The notes beneath the pieces were generated by a model that was given only the letters and a program-made list of their open reading frames with translations, was not told the DNA's origin and ran no database searches. A stretch of 7,938 bases of DNA from Alphaproteobacteria bacterium (GTDB lineage: Bacteria > Pseudomonadota > Alphaproteobacteria > ATCC43930 > CGMCC-115725): NCBI GenBank assembly GCA_019237175.1, contig JAFAHP010000183.1, forward strand, positions 1-7,938, given 5' to 3'. Made by a program: the position numbers and the translations under genes. Below, one piece after another: positions 5,808 to 7,938 of the stretch (position 1 is its first letter; every line of letters starts with the position of its first letter).

Positions 5808-6509
5808 CTAGGCAGTCGGCGGCGCGGCCTGGCGCCGCTCGGCGCGCGGCATCGCGTCCTGCCCGCGGGTGCCCTGGACATTCTGCCACTGTGGACGCTG
5901 GACGTTGACGAGTGCTCCGAGTGCAGCGTAACCCGAGCCGGACAGCCGGCATACCGGATCGAGCAGCTGCGGATCGACCCGCCCGTTCTTCCAGACCGTC
6001 GGATCGACATGAGCATGCACAATGCGGCCGAGCACGATGTTAGTGTTGCGGTCGGTCACGATTTGCGCGACCTCGCATTCGAGATGCGCCTTGGCCTCGG
6101 CGACGCGGAACGGCCGCACCTTGGCCGCCGGGAGCGGCCTCAGCCCGGCCCAGCCGAACTCGTCCTCGTCGCGCGGGAAATCGGTCGAGGTGAAGTTCAT
6201 CCGTTCGAGGACGTGCATCGTGACGATGTTCGCAACAAATTCCGGCACCTCACGAAGGTTTCTCAGGCTGTCCTTGATGCCGGTCGAGCCGAACGCGACG
6301 TAAGGCGGATCGCTCCCCATCAGATTGAAGTACGAGTACGGCGCCAGATTGCGCGCCCCGCCCGACGAAATCGTCGAGATCCAGCCGATCGGGCGCGGCA
6401 CCACGAGTGCCGTCAGCAGCTGATAAAACGCCGGACGCTGCCAGTCGTCCGGGCCGACCTCGAGGGCGCCGCCGAGATTGGCGGGCGGGGCGTGGTGGGA
6501 AGCGGGCAT
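5808..6509 (-). CDS. Flavin reductase-like FMN-binding protein (DIM6/NTAB family)
   Basis: This 233-residue protein has the split-barrel flavin-binding fold of the flavin reductase-like domain. Such proteins bind FMN and usually reduce flavin with NAD(P)H, often for a separate monooxygenase. Matching features in order are VVPRPIGWIST (36-46), RNLAPYSYFN (53-62), SDPPYVAFGS (66-75), DSLRNLREVPEFVANIV (80-96), the MNFTSTDFPRDEDEF segment (104-118) with AGL after it, an LECEVAQI strand, and a late DPVCRLSGSGYAALG segment. A polar tail of about 35 residues rich in Gln, Arg and Ala follows the domain and looks disordered. The ATG at 6509 has only a weak ribosome site (GAGATCG, - strand). No partner oxygenase gene is in the window, so its physiological electron acceptor is unknown. 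The family assignment is firm; reductase activity is inferred. Confidence 0.9.
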   Translation of the reverse strand: MPASHHAPPANLGGALEVGPDDWQRPAFYQLLTALVVPRPIGWISTISSGGARNLAPYSYFNLMGSDPPYVAFGSTGIKDSLRNLREVPEFVANIVTMHVLERMNFTSTDFPRDEDEFGWAGLRPLPAAKVRPFRVAEAKAHLECEVAQIVTDRNTNIVLGRIVHAHVDPTVWKNGRVDPQLLDPVCRLSGSGYAALGALVNVQRPQWQNVQGTRGQDAMPRAERRQAAPPTA

Positions 6510-6803
6510 ATGGTCGATCTCGTTCGCGGTTGGTCCTGTTGCACGATAGCAGCCTCGCGGCGAGGACGCGGATTTTTCAAGAACGCGAGCCGCCGGCTGC
6601 GATCTCGCGCTTTCTGTGGAACCTGCGGGGAAATAGCCGCCCTTGTCCTGGCCGGGGCCCGATTTTTCGTTGGCGCTACGTCGAGAGAGCCCGGTTTCTA
6701 CGGGTGCCGCTTCGATCTTTTGAGCGCCTCGTCCGGCACACAGTAACGGGATTTTGGGATCATCGGCGTGGCCGAATCTGCGTCAGGTTGAAAACGTCTT
6801 TGG
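6510..6803. other. Non-coding gap upstream of the flavin reductase gene
   Basis: I see no supportable gene in these 294 nt. There is a short hairpin CCTCG-cgg-CGAGG (6553-6565) and a 5-bp stem TCGGC-gtg-GCCGA (6763-6775) about 30 nt past the TPR gene stop. The latter could weakly terminate that gene. The flavin reductase promoter should be here, but no clear -35/-10 pair stands out. Confidence 0.5.
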
Positions 6804-7938
6804 CTACGCTGCCAGCTCGTCAAGCAGTAACTTCGCCTCTTGGAGATCGTTGGTGCCGAAACCTTCAGTGAACTGGTCATAAACGCGCGCAAGAAGATCG
6901 CCGGCCTCCGCGCGCCGTCCCTGGTCGCGCCGCAACCGCGCGAGGCTCGCGGCGGCGCGCAACTCCCAGAGCTTGGCGCCCTGCTCCACCGCAATACTCT
7001 GGGCCTTACAGTACAGTTCCTCAGCCGTCTCGGGATGCCCTTGCCGCAACAGAATCTGGCCTTTTTGCCGGTTCAGCTCCGCTGCGAACCAGCGCTCCCC
7101 GGTCGTGTCGATGATCTGTAACGCCTCGTCCAACAAGGTCAAGGCTTCTTCGATCCGTGCTGCACGCTCACAGGCCCTCGCCAACAATGCGATGTTATGC
7201 GGCACCCACACCTGCGCCCCGGTGGCGCGGAATTCGGTCGAACCGGCGCGCAGAAGCGAGATCCCTTCAGCCACATCACCGGTTTTGACCAGGGCCCAGC
7301 CGCGATAGACCGCTCCGAACCCACGCCATTGGGGGAAACCCTGCTCCGTCGCCACGGCGACCAGCTCGTCCACCGCGTCACCGAGTGCGGCATCATCGCC
7401 AACCAGCGATAGCAAGCTGCGCCATCCCAAGGTCAAAGCCAAAGTAGGCAAATGTCCCAGCCTCCGGGCCTCGGCGGTAACTGCATTGATGCGGTTTAAT
7501 GCCTGGTCCGAATAGCCGAGACAGAACAGGGCGAGCGCCAATTGGGCCTGTGATCGGACCTGAGGATGGAATCCCGCCTGATCGACCAGCGAGCGATGGG
7601 AGACTGGATCGTAGAGCAAAAGCCCCTCTTCCAGATGGCGCCGGGAGCGCGCGAACCAGCCCATGTAGAATAGGTTTCCGCCGCAGGAGGCGTGACCCAG
7701 AACGATCCCACCGGAATCCTTACTCTCGACGCTCAGGCGGAGCAAATCTTCTGCCAAGCGCAGGGACAGAGCCCGTTCGCCGCGGACGTTGTGATAGATC
7801 AGCTCGCCAAAGCCAGCCTGCGGAACCTCGGACGGGGACCCCAACTCCCCCCACAGTTCTCGTGCACGGGTATAAGCCTGACCTGTTTCCGGCGCGGCGA
7901 AGCCTTTGACAAATGTCAATGCAGCACCCAAGGCGGCA
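6804..7938 (-). CDS. TPR-repeat signalling protein, C-terminal part (5' end beyond the window)
   Basis: The visible 377 residues are the C-terminal part of a larger protein; the frame runs open to the window edge. The codon at 7931-7929 is TTG inside the conserved LGAALTFVKGFAAPETGQAY segment, so it is an internal leucine and not a start. The region is a stack of helix pairs of the tetratricopeptide type. Segments such as RARELWGELGSP, HLEEGLLLYDP, FCLGYSDQAL, TGERWFAAELNRQKG, LWELRAAASLARL and the end DQFTEGFGTNDLQEAKLLLDEL are characteristic. This pattern matches the C-terminal half of adenylate/guanylate cyclase-AAA ATPase-TPR proteins found in many soil proteobacteria. Whether a cyclase or ATPase domain is present upstream cannot be seen here. 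The role would be protein-protein contact or signal sensing. It lies in the same orientation as the flavin reductase gene, 294 nt apart, so co-transcription is unlikely but not excluded. Confidence 0.88.
   Translation of the reverse strand, partial: AALGAALTFVKGFAAPETGQAYTRARELWGELGSPSEVPQAGFGELIYHNVRGERALSLRLAEDLLRLSVESKDSGGIVLGHASCGGNLFYMGWFARSRRHLEEGLLLYDPVSHRSLVDQAGFHPQVRSQAQLALALFCLGYSDQALNRINAVTAEARRLGHLPTLALTLGWRSLLSLVGDDAALGDAVDELVAVATEQGFPQWRGFGAVYRGWALVKTGDVAEGISLLRAGSTEFRATGAQVWVPHNIALLARACERAARIEEALTLLDEALQIIDTTGERWFAAELNRQKGQILLRQGHPETAEELYCKAQSIAVEQGAKLWELRAAASLARLRRDQGRRAEAGDLLARVYDQFTEGFGTNDLQEAKLLLDELAA

Noticed and set aside
6553..6578. Hairpin CCTCG-cgg-CGAGG followed by ATTTTT on the + strand, resembling a terminator
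   Set aside because: The T-run is separated from the stem by several bases, the stem has only 5 bp, and no + strand gene ends nearby.
6009..6746. 245-codon open frame on the + strand
   Set aside because: About two thirds is antisense to the flavin reductase gene, which has clear family motifs. The rest is Arg-rich without recognisable features.
7929..7931. TTG as start codon of the TPR protein
   Set aside because: The frame stays open to the window edge, and the leucine sits inside the conserved LGAALTFVKGFA segment, so it is internal.
1..7938. CRISPR arrays, tRNA genes, insertion sequences or phage genes
   Set aside because: I looked for regularly spaced repeats, cloverleaf-like segments and transposase motifs and found none.

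Overview
The window looks like chromosomal DNA from a GC-rich alphaproteobacterium, probably of the Hyphomicrobiales/Bradyrhizobium type. This is inferred from GC-rich codon use, a complete branched-chain-amino-acid-type (HAAT) ABC transporter operon, an Ala/Pro-rich small exported protein, and a TPR protein of a family common in soil proteobacteria. No ribosomal or phylogenetic marker gene is present, so the taxonomic guess is soft.

Left part (23-4642, + strand): a complete five-gene HAAT transporter operon in the order solute-binding protein, permease LivH, permease LivM, ATPase LivG, ATPase LivF. The last four genes are tightly packed, with junctions overlapping by one or a few bases (G shared in TAGTG, ATGA, TGATG), which suggests translational coupling. 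A 57-nt spacer after the binding protein holds a possible stem-loop and an 8-codon mini-ORF that runs into the GTG start of livH. Together the genes would import a small organic solute across the inner membrane: periplasmic capture, a LivH/LivM channel, and LivG/LivF for ATP hydrolysis. The ligand cannot be read from the sequence.

Middle part (4643-5807): the operon faces, convergently, a small gene on the - strand (4872-5309). It encodes a 145-residue protein with a clean signal peptide, an Ala/Pro-rich linker, a histidine cluster and a charged Gln-rich C-terminal helix; I do not recognise the family. A 31-nt imperfect hairpin (4760-4790) lies between the two convergent stops and may terminate transcription from both sides. 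About 500 nt upstream of the small gene (5310-5807) has no convincing gene but contains several inverted repeats.

Right part (5808-7938, - strand): a complete flavin reductase-like FMN-binding protein (5808-6509) with a 9-bp inverted repeat just after its stop. A 294-nt non-coding gap separates it from the C-terminal part of a large TPR protein (6804-7938), which resembles the C-terminal region of adenylate/guanylate cyclase-AAA-TPR signalling proteins and is cut by the window edge.

I see no CRISPR array, RNA gene, transposase or phage gene, and no convincing evidence of a new multi-gene system. The most interesting items are the unrecognised His-rich exported protein, the livH translation-initiation region, and the orphan (ligand-unknown, Tat-type leader) transporter.
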